A DNA stretch of 64,000 nucleotides from a virus, in the IMG/VR virus record IMGVR_UViG_3300042307_001412, positions 1 through 64,000 of that record; one strand, 5' to 3'. This document shows, one piece after another, positions 8,181-16,077 of the stretch (positions are counted from its first letter, which is position 1; each line of letters starts with the position of its first letter). Both the position numbers and the translations under genes were made by a program. The notes under the pieces were generated by a model that did no database searches, was not told the origin of the DNA, and saw nothing but the letters and a program-made list of their open reading frames with translations.

Positions 8181-9391
8181 CAACAAAAAAGCCAAAATCG
8201 AGCATTGCAAAACTGGCTGAAACACAGCGAAAAAACGACTCAAATTCAGCCCTTGCTGCACAGTTGGCTGATTTGATAATGAAGAACAATATTGACCTTG
8301 ATGAAATTGGCAATATTCAGAAAGTATCGATTAGGCACAATATCGGTCCTGACAAGAATGGCGTTCCACAGGGGAAGACAACTACAAGCATTCAGTTGTC
8401 ACCAAAGTGGGATACTGGCCCAGAATGGCCTTTAATTACGCCAGCTCCAAGGCCTGCAAAACAACAACAAAAGTCAAATACAAAATCCAAGTCCATGAAG
8501 GGGTGGGAAACAGCTGTAATCGTCCCTGATATACAGTTCGGTTTCTACAAGACTGGAGTGGCTCATGATGCTCCAATTGCTGCAATTCATGATGACGAGG
8601 CTATCTCTGTAGCGCTTCAAGTAATCAAGGATGTGAACCCTGACCAAGTCGTAATGGTTGGAGACAACCTAGATTTTGCTGAATTTGGCAAATATCTAAC
8701 CGCACCTACGTTCAAGCAAATGATTCAGCCAGCAATCGATAGGGCTGCCCAGTTCCTTGAGGACCTGCGCGAAGCGGCACCAAATGCCAAAATCACATGG
8801 ATTCAAGGCAATCACGAGAAGCGTCTGCCGATGTATATACAGAGCAATGCCGAGGCTGCCTTTGGAATCACTAGAGGAAAGACCAAGCAATCTTCGCTCC
8901 GAGACAACTGGCCAGTGCTATCTCTCCCAGTTTTGCTTTGGATGGATGACCTTGACATTCAGTATCTGTCGGGTTATCCAGAAGCCGCCTATTACCTAAA
9001 CTCAAATCTACGCATTGTCCACGGAGACAAGGTTGTTTCAAACGGAAGCACAACCAATAAATACCTGAACACAAACTCTGTTTCAGTGATTTACGGTCAC
9101 ATCCATAGAAATGAAATGGCATTTCAAACCAGAGAAACCGACCAGGGTCCACGAACAATCATGGCGGCAAGCCCTGGATGTTTGTGCCGTATCGATGGCG
9201 CCGTACCTTCAGTTAAATCAGGACTAGATGAATTCGGTGTTCCTGTACTCCAAGGCGCAGAGAACTGGCAACAAGGCTTGGGTGTTGTCCAATACCAGCC
9301 AAGAGGCGTTGGAGGAGAGTACTTCAACTATGAGCCAATGTGGATTTTCAAGGGCAGAGGGGTATTCAGAGGCCAGGAGTACGTTGCATAA
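8177..9391 (+). CDS. Metallophosphoesterase (calcineurin-like)
   Basis: 404 residues. The dimetal motifs occur in order: PDIQ (Asp118, with Gln in place of the usual His), GDNLDF (Asp163), GNHEKR (Asn212-His213), VHGD (His282) and GHIH (His308, His310). A 110-residue N-terminal extension is low-complexity and Lys-rich. Phage members are nucleic-acid phosphodiesterases or phosphatases; the substrate is unknown. Part of a tight operon with the 7902, 9391 and 9612 genes. Confidence 0.85.
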   Translation: MTTKKPKSSIAKLAETQRKNDSNSALAAQLADLIMKNNIDLDEIGNIQKVSIRHNIGPDKNGVPQGKTTTSIQLSPKWDTGPEWPLITPAPRPAKQQQKSNTKSKSMKGWETAVIVPDIQFGFYKTGVAHDAPIAAIHDDEAISVALQVIKDVNPDQVVMVGDNLDFAEFGKYLTAPTFKQMIQPAIDRAAQFLEDLREAAPNAKITWIQGNHEKRLPMYIQSNAEAAFGITRGKTKQSSLRDNWPVLSLPVLLWMDDLDIQYLSGYPEAAYYLNSNLRIVHGDKVVSNGSTTNKYLNTNSVSVIYGHIHRNEMAFQTRETDQGPRTIMAASPGCLCRIDGAVPSVKSGLDEFGVPVLQGAENWQQGLGVVQYQPRGVGGEYFNYEPMWIFKGRGVFRGQEYVA

Positions 9392-9606
9392 TGGACGAAG
9401 AGGAACTTCAACGTAAAGTAATTAGCGAAACTCTTGAAGAGTGCGTGAAGCTTGGGTTGGTTGAAGTCGTCGGAATCAATGAGGCCGGGGAATGGTTGTA
9501 TGGTGCAACGGAAAAAGGAATCAGGGTTCTAAACTCTGCTCAAGGATACAAGGCTGCCTATGAAGCAATTCTTGCCATGAGAGAAGATTACGAAGAAGAG
9601 GAATAA
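9391..9606 (+). CDS. Small acidic protein
   Basis: 71 residues; ATG 9391 overlaps the upstream stop. The core ECVKLGLVEVVGINEAGEWLYGATEKGIRVL looks like a compact winged-helix-type fold, and the end is poly-acidic. Unknown role. Confidence 0.6.
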   Translation: MDEEELQRKVISETLEECVKLGLVEVVGINEAGEWLYGATEKGIRVLNSAQGYKAAYEAILAMREDYEEEE

Positions 9607-9611
9607 ACCCC

Positions 9612-10235
9612 ATGACAACGATTATCGGAATACAGGGAGATGGTTTCGCATTTGCATGCGTCGACTCCCAGATTTCTGATGTTGATGACAATGGGTACGC
9701 AACGCAGATAGCCACTCTCAGAGAGTCTTCATCAAAACTCAGCTACAACGGCAGGTACTTGCTTGGAGCCGCAGGGGATGTAAGAGCGATAAACATTCTC
9801 CACCATGCCTTCAACCCTCCAGTTTGTCCACCGACTTTAAAGGGAAAGAAGCTCGACCACTTCGTTACAGTTAAATTTATCCCAGCCTTAAGGGAATGTT
9901 TTGAAACCCACGGGTACAACTCGCCACAGAACGAGAATTCCGAGCATGTTGCTGAACACGGTTCAGTCATTTTCATGGCTATCAATGGCGTGATATACGT
10001 AATCGACGGAGACTACTCATGGATGTCGGATATGAATGGAGTCTATGCAATTGGGACTGGCGCGCAATATGCGCTAGGGGCGCTGCATGTCCTGATGCCA
10101 AAGACCAAGATGACTATGGCTGTCGCCAAGAAGATTGGAATCAAAGCCATAGTGACTGCCGCCAGGTTTGACCCATATACCGGCGCGCCGTACCACTCAT
10201 TTACGACTGGGACCGAGAAGAAGCCAAGACCTTAG
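9612..10235 (+). CDS. Proteasome/HslV-like Ntn hydrolase
   Basis: 207 residues. The N-terminus MTTIIGIQGDGFAFACVDSQIS matches the proteasome beta-subunit pattern: Thr2 would become the nucleophile after Met removal, and Asp18 falls at the classical Asp17 position. Lys42 may be the general base, and GDVRAIN and GTGAQYALGAL resemble later beta-fold motifs (SGS/GxG). No prosegment is present, as in HslV. It could be a phage protease or another Ntn-family amidase. Its 3' end overlaps the convergent HNH gene by 35 nt. Confidence 0.7.
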   Translation: MTTIIGIQGDGFAFACVDSQISDVDDNGYATQIATLRESSSKLSYNGRYLLGAAGDVRAINILHHAFNPPVCPPTLKGKKLDHFVTVKFIPALRECFETHGYNSPQNENSEHVAEHGSVIFMAINGVIYVIDGDYSWMSDMNGVYAIGTGAQYALGALHVLMPKTKMTMAVAKKIGIKAIVTAARFDPYTGAPYHSFTTGTEKKPRP

Positions 10236-10638
10236 CACAGGCTTTACAGCCTCTATTAGGACGACCATTTCTCATTTTCACCCTGGTGTTCTCTGCGGTG
10301 AATTCATGTCCACGCTTGCAGTGGGTCAGATTAGCCAGTTGATTACTGCCCCTCTCTGACCTTTGAACCCCTGCAGTGCTTGGGTCTGTAGCCAGCAAGT
10401 GTTCAGGATTGAGGCAACCAACATCGCCGCAGGTTCTGTATATGTTGTGGGAGTAGTCGATATCCCCAACATGCATAAGGTACGAGAGTCTATGGGCATG
10501 CATAGATGTCCCTTTCCACATGAACTTAGGATGTTCCTTGATTACATCTCCGTTTAGCTTCATGAAGTACCAACAAGAATCAGTTACTTTTATTCTCTTT
10601 TTGAACGCTGTCTGGATAGATTTATCCGGAGTTTTCAC
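10201..10638 (-). CDS. HNH homing-type endonuclease
   Basis: 145 residues, GTG start with GGAG just upstream. HNH elements are visible: CWYFMKLNG, MHAHRLSYLMHVGDI, then RTCGDVGCLNPEHLL. A C-terminal Cys/His cluster (HCKRGHEF...RGCKAC) is the zinc-finger-like tail seen in many phage HNH nucleases. Selfish DNA-cleaving enzyme; it may be a mobile insertion between the Ntn hydrolase and the following gene. Confidence 0.85.
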   Translation of the reverse strand: MKTPDKSIQTAFKKRIKVTDSCWYFMKLNGDVIKEHPKFMWKGTSMHAHRLSYLMHVGDIDYSHNIYRTCGDVGCLNPEHLLATDPSTAGVQRSERGSNQLANLTHCKRGHEFTAENTRVKMRNGRPNRGCKACAKVLASSRSQS

Positions 10639-10641
10639 TGA

Positions 10642-10908
10642 CTAGCTCCGGCTCCTCATGATTTCGGCTCTTGTCATAGCGTCTCCGAATACACCATTAC
10701 TCATAGCTGCTCTCATGCGGCTTCCGCTAGAGCGCTCGTAAGTAGTGCTTGCTTCAGAGCGAGTGCCAATCTCTCCAGGCTTGCACGTCAAGCACTGCTT
10801 GTACTTTCGACCACTTCCCTTATTTAGAATACGAACATTGTCATCTGAAAGCTCATGTCCTAACTTGCAGTGAGTTCGTTCGGCTCGTTCCTTAATCTGT
10901 CGTCCCAT
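10642..10908 (-). CDS. Zinc-finger protein related to the HNH tail
   Basis: 89 residues from ATG 10908 (AAGGAA ribosome site). HCKLGHELSDDNVRI...YKQCLTC repeats the CxxGHE...CxxC finger of the adjacent HNH protein but lacks the HNH core. Possibly a broken or minimised HNH relative or a DNA-binding partner. It ends 3 nt before the HNH start. Confidence 0.6.
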   Translation of the reverse strand: MGRQIKERAERTHCKLGHELSDDNVRILNKGSGRKYKQCLTCKPGEIGTRSEASTTYERSSGSRMRAAMSNGVFGDAMTRAEIMRSRS

Positions 10909-11124
10909 GTGATTTCCTTCCTTCGTAGGTATGCATAGATTACACAAAGGAGAGGAACGAAGCAACAATTGGAGGAAAGAAACGCCGCTTAATTTGCTGC
11001 CACGGGGTTAGCAAAAGCTGGGTAGTCCACTATACCTAGAAGGGAATAATAGATGTGCTTATATAGGGAGACGTAATTAATGAGAACTCAATAAAGGGTT
11101 CTTAAGAAAGATTGCCCAATTATA

Positions 11125-11457
11125 ATGCCCAAACAAAAAAAGGTAAATAAAACTACCCAACCAACAGAATTACCGTATATCCAAAGATTCGGTTGGTTTG
11201 AACTAGCAGCCTGTAAGAATAAGACCGCACTTATGTTTCCCAAAGAACATAAGGATATTACTTATATTGCCCAGGCTAGGGCTATCTGTAAAGGCTGTCC
11301 AGTGAAGAATCAGTGTTTGGAGTATGCACTAGAGTTCCCACCGGCAGATATGCATGGTGTATGGGCTGGACTCACTAGTAGACAACTAGCAGCAGAGCAA
11401 AGACGCAGGGGAGTAAAGCCAACAAGGCCGACCCTTGCACAGATGTGGGGAAGCTAA
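11125..11457 (+). CDS. WhiB-family Fe-S regulator
   Basis: 110 residues with Cys30, Cys55-x2-Cys58 and Cys64, the four ligands of a WhiB [4Fe-4S] cluster, followed by GVWAG and a basic tail. WhiB proteins bind the host principal sigma factor and tune transcription. One of three in this window. It precedes a 29-codon zinc-binding ORF by TAATG overlap. Confidence 0.92.
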   Translation: MPKQKKVNKTTQPTELPYIQRFGWFELAACKNKTALMFPKEHKDITYIAQARAICKGCPVKNQCLEYALEFPPADMHGVWAGLTSRQLAAEQRRRGVKPTRPTLAQMWGS

Positions 11458-11546
11458 TGGAAGCAACCATCTGCTCCTGTATTAAGAGAAAGATACTCCC
11501 GACATACCCAATATGCGGAGAGAAGTTAGACGACTTCGAAGACTAG
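11457..11546 (+). CDS. Tiny Cys-rich ORF (29 aa)
   Basis: Start overlaps the WhiB stop (TAATG). CSC and PICG suggest a minimal zinc ribbon. The stop shares CTAG with the convergent gene. Small size makes it tentative. Confidence 0.4.
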   Translation: MEATICSCIKRKILPTYPICGEKLDDFED

Positions 11547-11887
11547 TTAACTCTTAGATTACAGGTCTTACAGAACTCCATACCTGATATGTCAGTAAGG
11601 TCCTGAACACATTCCTTTTGACCACAAGGCTGGAGAAGTCTTTCACCAGTGATGTACGAACGAATGACATCGTCAGCAGTGACTTTAGAGTACTGAGAAG
11701 GACCAGGCTCAGGGATTTTCTTTTCGTTCCGTATGAACATAAGGGCTGCATAAGTAATCAGTTGATTGACCGAAACCCCTATTTCATCGGCATAGCGAAC
11801 AATCTCATTCTTTTGAGCACCCGTAACGGACAGCGCAATGCCGTACTTACGGTTAGGGAATTTAGCTAACTCTCGCTTACGCACCAT
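11543..11887 (-). CDS. Ribbon-helix-helix protein with C-terminal zinc site
   Basis: 114 residues. IALSVTGAQKNEIVRYADEIGVSVNQLITYAALMFI is an RHH-like beta-helix-helix. The C-terminus carries CGQKEC and CKTC. Overlaps the upstream RHH gene by 11 nt. Likely DNA-binding regulator. Confidence 0.6.
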   Translation of the reverse strand: MVRKRELAKFPNRKYGIALSVTGAQKNEIVRYADEIGVSVNQLITYAALMFIRNEKKIPEPGPSQYSKVTADDVIRSYITGERLLQPCGQKECVQDLTDISGMEFCKTCNLRVN

Positions 11888-12044
11888 CCCGAATAACCAA
11901 AGCCTTTATATAGTCCGTAAGGGTAAGGTCGACTGCTTCAGCCTGAATAATAAGGCGCTCTTTAAACTCTCTAGAGACTTTAAGAGTAACGGTCGTACTC
12001 TCTTTGACTGGGTGGACAACTGGACGCCCCTGATTCCGTTTCAT
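11877..12044 (-). CDS. Ribbon-helix-helix regulator (55 aa)
   Basis: Short Arc/MetJ-like protein: TTVTLKVSREFKERLIIQAE then LTLTDYIKALVI, the classical strand-helix-helix. Second gene of the small operon 12194 to 11543. Probable operator-binding repressor. Confidence 0.65.
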   Translation of the reverse strand: MKRNQGRPVVHPVKESTTVTLKVSREFKERLIIQAEAVDLTLTDYIKALVIRDGA

Positions 12045-12053
12045 AGCCAGATG

Positions 12054-12194
12054 TTAGCGGATAACTAGGTTATGGATGAGCAGGGCTATATAGGTAACAG
12101 AAAGAGCACGAATCCAGAAGGAGGCACGGGAATAGGAAATGATGAAAATAGCCGCCAGCCCTATAAGGAAGAAGGTGTATTCGATGATTGACAT
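12054..12194 (-). CDS. Single-pass membrane peptide (46 aa)
   Basis: ATG 12194 with AAAGG upstream. Hydrophobic helices FFLIGLAAIFII and VTYIALLIHNLV. Ends 10 nt before the RHH gene start. Function unknown. Confidence 0.5.
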   Translation of the reverse strand: MSIIEYTFFLIGLAAIFIISYSRASFWIRALSVTYIALLIHNLVIR

Positions 12195-12381
12195 AGGTGG
12201 CCTTTCAGACTGCGAGGGTAACTAGGAGACGGATTGCCCACCAGCATAGCCAGAGGTAGACGGAAATACCAGCAATCCAGAGAAAAGAAACGTATGTCCA
12301 CTTCCAAAAGACTGAAAAAGAGGCAAAAAGCTTGCGTGCGTGCGGTTTTTTCGTTTCAAAATTTTTTTTGTCGGTGCTCAA

Positions 12382-12858
12382 CTACAAATCTTCCTTTTGT
12401 ATGGCGTACTTGTCTTGCTCTAGCTTCTGGACTACCTGCTCATACGTGCGTACGAATACTTCCCTATCGCCATTGGTGTGCATGTCGTATGAAACTTCCC
12501 CTAATTTATTTAGCGTAATTTTTAGTGCCTCGTCGAAAGGGGGTCTTTCTGTTTGGGCACCGGAATGTACCTCTTTTAATATCCCCTGAAAAATACCCCA
12601 AGCAGAATAGGCATCTAAAAATGGGGGTATTTTATTACGGGTATCTATTGCGGTGCGTCTTACGTCCCCAGGCCTGGGCATGAACTTGGCGTGTGTCGCT
12701 AGCTGGATGAAGGCCGACTTGACGTCCTCGTACTCTAAGTCGCGCAGTAACTCGTACCAGGCGTTAAAGGTTGCCTTCTCATCTACTTTCAGTAACTGTT
12801 GATTGTAGGTGGCGTATGCCTGTCTTACTATCTCGACTGTCTGCTCTTTGGTTATCAG
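12382..12858 (-). CDS. Replicative helicase loader-like protein with rare start codon
   Basis: About 158 residues. The N-terminal VEIVRQAYATYNQQLLKVDEKA, WYELLRDLEYEDVKSAFIQLA and FMPRPGDVRR match the G39P-like helicase loader/inhibitor domain (the family ends in an F-x-P-D-I-R block). No ATG, GTG or TTG lies at the right place: after GAGGAACC come ATT (12861), CTG (12858) and ATA (12855) in frame. An ATG-only reading would begin at residue 59 and cut the domain. Overlaps the upstream replication gene by 4 nt. Confidence 0.7.
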   Translation of the reverse strand: MITKEQTVEIVRQAYATYNQQLLKVDEKATFNAWYELLRDLEYEDVKSAFIQLATHAKFMPRPGDVRRTAIDTRNKIPPFLDAYSAWGIFQGILKEVHSGAQTERPPFDEALKITLNKLGEVSYDMHTNGDREVFVRTYEQVVQKLEQDKYAIQKEDL

Positions 12859-13268
12859 AATGGTTCCTCGTTTGTGGTGTCGTCTGATACTAGGGCAAGA
12901 AAGCGCTCTATGTGCTCTGAGTCGCGCAGGATGAGTTCTATCTCGTTATACACACGGTTGTTCTTGTTGCGCCCCATATGGAAGTCTGAGAGGGAACAGC
13001 CAGTGATTGCGTCCCTACAGGCGTCTAGTCCATAGTCGTGTATTGCAGCTCCTATAGCTTGCCGGCGTTTCTCATCTAGGGCTACGCGCTTCTTATTGAA
13101 CGTTAGGACCCAGAAGTCAAATACTTCTTTTATTTGGTTCTGGTCTACAAGTAAGGATTTCTTGTTCTTACTGATTGTTGCAGCACGGGGGCGTTTCTGA
13201 GGTCCCCTTTTCTTAGCTGGTTCGGTCATTTCAAAAAGCCTTTCCACCACCGATATTTGTGAAGACAT
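12855..13268 (-). CDS. Phage replication protein
   Basis: 137 residues after a strong GGGGGAGA ribosome site. Contains VFDFWVLTFNKKRVALDEKRRQAIGAAI..., a DAITGCSLSDFHMGRN-type block and ELILRDSEHIERFL, the conserved C-terminal module of phage replication proteins found just before helicase loaders. The basic N-terminus is probably DNA-binding. First gene of the replication operon. Confidence 0.75.
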   Translation of the reverse strand: MSSQISVVERLFEMTEPAKKRGPQKRPRAATISKNKKSLLVDQNQIKEVFDFWVLTFNKKRVALDEKRRQAIGAAIHDYGLDACRDAITGCSLSDFHMGRNKNNRVYNEIELILRDSEHIERFLALVSDDTTNEEPF

Positions 13269-13343
13269 AGTTCTCCCCCTTGAAAGTTGAGTTTATAAGA
13301 TTCGTAGGTGAATCTCTAACTTCTCTAAACCAAATTGTTTTTT

Positions 13344-13396
13344 CTTGGAAGAATGTTGCGACTCATAGTGAGTATGAGTTAACAACTAATTCCAAG
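13344..13396 (-). ncRNA. Long interrupted hairpin in the replication-operon leader
   Basis: CTTGGAA pairs with TTCCAAG, GTTG with CAAC, and ACTCATA with TATGAGT around a 5-nt loop: three nested stems separated by small internal loops. It lies between the candidate promoter at 13582 and the ATG at 13268, so it should be transcribed in the leader. Regulatory RNA or origin structure is inference. Confidence 0.45.
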
Positions 13397-13438
13397 GATA
13401 AAACTAATTGAATATAGAAAGACCTAATGACCCACTTT

Positions 13439-13476
13439 GGAAGGGGTCTGGGGAAACCTTTTTCTTCCGCAGACCC
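13439..13476 (-). ncRNA. Possible H-type pseudoknot in the same leader
   Basis: GGAAG (13439) can pair with CTTCC (13464) while the interleaved GGGTCTG (13444) pairs with CAGACCC (13470). The order stem1-stem2-stem1'-stem2' is that of an H-type pseudoknot. Seen directly; folding not computed. Confidence 0.4.
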
Positions 13477-13581
13477 TATCGAGTACGTCGCCATGTAAGC
13501 CTTCTGAATATTTCAGAAAGTTAATCTAGGTGATTTAGTTGTAGGCCTACGTATTTCACTGGGAGCTACCCAGCGGCATTC

Positions 13582-13610
13582 AAGTTAGCAGAGTCTTCCA
13601 CCACCGTCAA
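13582..13610 (-). promoter_or_regulatory. Candidate promoter of the replication operon
   Basis: -35 TTGACG and -10 TAACTT with a 17-bp spacer; the -35 is part of the recurrent TTGACGGTGGTGGAA motif. It would give a leader of about 305 nt before ATG 13268. Confidence 0.5.
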
Positions 13611-13855
13611 CCTCGAAACAGATATTTTTAAGATTTTTTTTTCGGCTGTCTGGTTTGATTTATCCAGACCTGCGCACAGCTTGTGCACGGTTCCACAGCG
13701 GGGCTTTAACCTGTGATATATTTTACCCTCGATGCCGGAAGGTCCCCCCTTTCTCCTTTCGGTGTCACTCGACCCCGGGGTTGAGATAAAGCGGGTTAGT
13801 AGGTGGCGCGCTTGGTCTCCTCCGGGGTCACTTTCTTTTGCCGGCCGGCAGCAAA
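13611..13855. other. Non-coding stretch with inverted repeats
   Basis: No credible gene. Contains T-rich tracts, TCTGG...TCCAGA, GCACAGCTTGTGC and CCGGCCGG-type palindromes, and an isolated GCGGGGCTTT arm near 13697. With the adjacent leader it forms a 587-bp gene-free span beside the replication genes; an origin is possible but unproven. Confidence 0.4.
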
Positions 13856-14200
13856 CTATTGTTCTTTTTGTCTTTGTCGTTCTGCGTTTATGCGGTAAAG
13901 CTCGATGCTTTCTTCAAACTTTTGAATCCAAACATCCCGGTCTTCGTAGAAGCTCCAATTTTCAAACAGCATCAACTCCGCTAGGACGACTTCCGAATTT
14001 AATGGGTATCCACTTAGCGCGCTAAACCATTCAACCTCGTATGCATTTGGTGTTCCGTATTGGTCCCTGCTAAAAACAGATTTAATGAATCCCTGGGTAT
14101 TCACGTATCGGTGCTTTGGGTAGTATTCCAGGTATCCAGCTTCCAGGTGTTTGTGGACAAACCTGCCGACTAGACCTTCTGATGATTTTGTTTCTGTCAT
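13856..14200 (-). CDS. Hypothetical protein
   Basis: 114 residues. LVGRFVHKHLEAGYLEYYPKHRYVN then YEVEWFSALSG has the alternating pattern of a small SH3-like barrel, with a helical C-terminus. Preceded by a copy of the TGACGGTGG motif at 14233. Unknown function. Confidence 0.6.
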   Translation of the reverse strand: MTETKSSEGLVGRFVHKHLEAGYLEYYPKHRYVNTQGFIKSVFSRDQYGTPNAYEVEWFSALSGYPLNSEVVLAELMLFENWSFYEDRDVWIQKFEESIELYRINAERQRQKEQ

Positions 14201-14232
14201 GTTTCTCTTCTTTCGTTTAATAACGGATGGTC

Positions 14233-14246
14233 TTCCACCACCGTCA
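14233..14246 (-). promoter_or_regulatory. TGACGGTGGTGGAA motif
   Basis: Intergenic copy, 33 nt upstream of the ATG at 14200, same orientation as the gene. Could supply a -35 (ATGACG) with GTTATT at 17 bp. Confidence 0.4.
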
Positions 14247-14257
14247 TGTAAGTGGGG

Positions 14258-14806
14258 TTATTTTTTCTTCTTTTTCTTCCGGCGCGCAGCTTCCACCTCG
14301 TGTGCTGCCTCGTGCGCGAGTGCGTTTTTGGATTTGCTGCTCAGGTCGATATTCAGAAGAACTCTTTCGTATTCGTTGTTGAGGTCGGTACTCAGGAGAG
14401 CTTTCTGAATCTTTTTGATTCTTTTCCGGCGTCTTCTGGATGGCTTCTTCTTCGATATCTGGACCAGGGAGTACTTCCCGAATTCATTATCAATCAGCAG
14501 AGCGTCTGATTCGTTTACGTCCCAGACGGGTGGATAATTATCTAAATTTTGTGAGAGGAGGACATCGAGCGGGAAAGCTGCAGCGCCATCCATATTCTGG
14601 AATAATACGTACGGCCGCACGGTCTTCGAGTATTCGTCGTGCGCGCCGGCAACACCCCAGCCAATAATCTGAAATTTATGATATGTGCATTTAATCTTCA
14701 GCTTGCCATCTTTAACCACATCACCCATAACCAGGATTAGGTAAGCATAAAGCGGAGTTAATTGTGGGGTGAGCTGGAGCTCAGAAGATTCGAAGTGGGA
14801 GGCCAT
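14258..14806 (-). CDS. Hypothetical protein with basic tail
   Basis: 182 residues. First 115 residues look like a globular beta-rich domain (TPLYAYLILVMGDVV...); then RRRRKRIKKIQKALL and a poly-Lys C-terminus suggest nucleic-acid contact. Unknown function. Confidence 0.55.
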   Translation of the reverse strand: MASHFESSELQLTPQLTPLYAYLILVMGDVVKDGKLKIKCTYHKFQIIGWGVAGAHDEYSKTVRPYVLFQNMDGAAAFPLDVLLSQNLDNYPPVWDVNESDALLIDNEFGKYSLVQISKKKPSRRRRKRIKKIQKALLSTDLNNEYERVLLNIDLSSKSKNALAHEAAHEVEAARRKKKKKK

Positions 14807-14835
14807 AGTAAATTTTCCTTTTTTAGTGTTTTCCC

Positions 14836-14871
14836 CTCGAGCTCAGAACGTTAGCTGAAGCTGAGCTCGAG
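14836..14871 (-). promoter_or_regulatory. Perfect 11-bp inverted repeat in leader
   Basis: CTCGAGCTCAG and CTGAGCTCGAG flank a 14-nt loop, between the 14902 gene and the 14806 start. T-rich sequence follows on the plus strand; on the coding (minus) strand it would form a leader hairpin or intercistronic stabiliser. Confidence 0.5.
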
Positions 14872-14901
14872 AGAAATCTGTTAATTTTTTGATTTTTTTG
14901 A

Positions 14902-15525
14902 CTACTCAGCGGCCGGCGCCAGGGGAAGTAAAAACCAATTTCTTTCCCACATAATGCCGATTGACGCGTAACCGATGACATCGATGAAGTTATCCACCAC
15001 CGATTCGTTTTCTGGGTTGGTTTCGTTCTGGAGGAGGTTCTCGAGTCGCGCAACTTTGTCATGCATTCTCACGAGTAGACCGGCGCGTCCGAATCGAGCA
15101 ATGTTATGGTGCCCGTAATCGCGCTGCTTTCTAACCAAAATCTTCGAAATATCTTCTACGTGGCCGGCAAGCTCTTCGTCGATTTCTTTAAAAATTTCTT
15201 TCTTTTCTGCAACAACGGCGGCCGTCCGCCCAAGGATTGCCCAGTACTCAGCCGCCACATCTCCAGAAATATTCTTTTTTGACTCTGGTCCAATCTCGTC
15301 AATCAGGTAATCGAGATACTCCCTGACGTCTGACAGCCGGTCCCACGTGTTGAAAGAATGATTAAAAATCTGAAAAACTGCACGGCGTGCCGCGTCGTCC
15401 CAGGTAGTGGGCGGCTTCTTTTTACCGTAGACCCAGTCGACCATTTTGACCAGGTCAAGCTGACCATCAGTCATGGTTTCCACCACCGTCGAATTAATAG
15501 GGACATCGAACTTCGTTTGTTGCAT
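14902..15525 (-). CDS. DUF1599 (Nmad1) nucleotide-modification-associated protein
   Basis: 207 residues from ATG 15525, chosen because it overlaps the upstream stop (TAATG) with AAGGAC before it. The C-terminal half holds the DUF1599 pattern: KQRDYGHHNIARFG, MHDKVARLENLL and ENESVVDNFIDVIGYA. This family is associated by genome context with DNA base modification; its activity is not established here. Confidence 0.7.
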   Translation of the reverse strand: MQQTKFDVPINSTVVETMTDGQLDLVKMVDWVYGKKKPPTTWDDAARRAVFQIFNHSFNTWDRLSDVREYLDYLIDEIGPESKKNISGDVAAEYWAILGRTAAVVAEKKEIFKEIDEELAGHVEDISKILVRKQRDYGHHNIARFGRAGLLVRMHDKVARLENLLQNETNPENESVVDNFIDVIGYASIGIMWERNWFLLPLAPAAE

Positions 15526-15965
15526 TACAGGTCCTTCCATGTGGGTGGGTGTGCTTCACACTCTAGCGTAATTTTGTCATTCAGCAACTCCAGGAACTCA
15601 ATCCATGCATCATCGCGCAGCCCCGCTTCTAGTTCCTCGATGTAATCTATTTGAGCTTGGATGTACTCCTTGGAAAAAGCAGCGAGTATTACGTTTGGAT
15701 TCGAGCACGGAAACAACACCGGTCCATTCACATTGCCGATTGATGACTCTGGCACGTGGATTGCTTTGATGGCATAATGACCATCAGTCGCGACGAACAT
15801 AACGTTGTGTTCCCGCTGTTCAGTTTCTTTAAGTTCCTCGAGCATGGCTGCGGCTACATCATCATTTATTCCGGACGCCGCGAGCGCTGCAGTTAACTCT
15901 TCTTTTCTTTCGAATGGGACCGATTTCTCGAAGTCATCAAATGGATTTTTCAATTGCACCTCCAT
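15525..15965 (-). CDS. Hypothetical protein
   Basis: 146 residues, mostly alpha/beta with many acidic residues; no motif recognised. There is no Shine-Dalgarno before ATG 15965, but a TTAACA/TACAAT promoter ends only 11 nt upstream, so translation is probably near-leaderless. Confidence 0.6.
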   Translation of the reverse strand: MEVQLKNPFDDFEKSVPFERKEELTAALAASGINDDVAAAMLEELKETEQREHNVMFVATDGHYAIKAIHVPESSIGNVNGPVLFPCSNPNVILAAFSKEYIQAQIDYIEELEAGLRDDAWIEFLELLNDKITLECEAHPPTWKDL

Positions 15966-15976
15966 GGGCTGAGCTA

Positions 15977-16005
15977 ATTGTACACGCGCGCATCCCAGAT
16001 GTTAA
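15977..16005 (-). promoter_or_regulatory. Sigma-70-like promoter
   Basis: TTAACA, 17-bp spacer, TACAAT; only 11 nt to ATG 15965, giving a leader of a few nucleotides. Confidence 0.55.
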
Positions 16006-16077
16006 GTTTTGTTGTAATAAATAATTAAATGTCAACTGTTTCCGTGAGGCAGCGAATGCCGTACTAGTCTCTGGTTT

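Noticed and set aside
12200-12381. Hydrophobic Trp-rich frame on the minus strand
   Set aside because: No usable start codon or ribosome site; the spacer is otherwise T-rich with no other feature seen.
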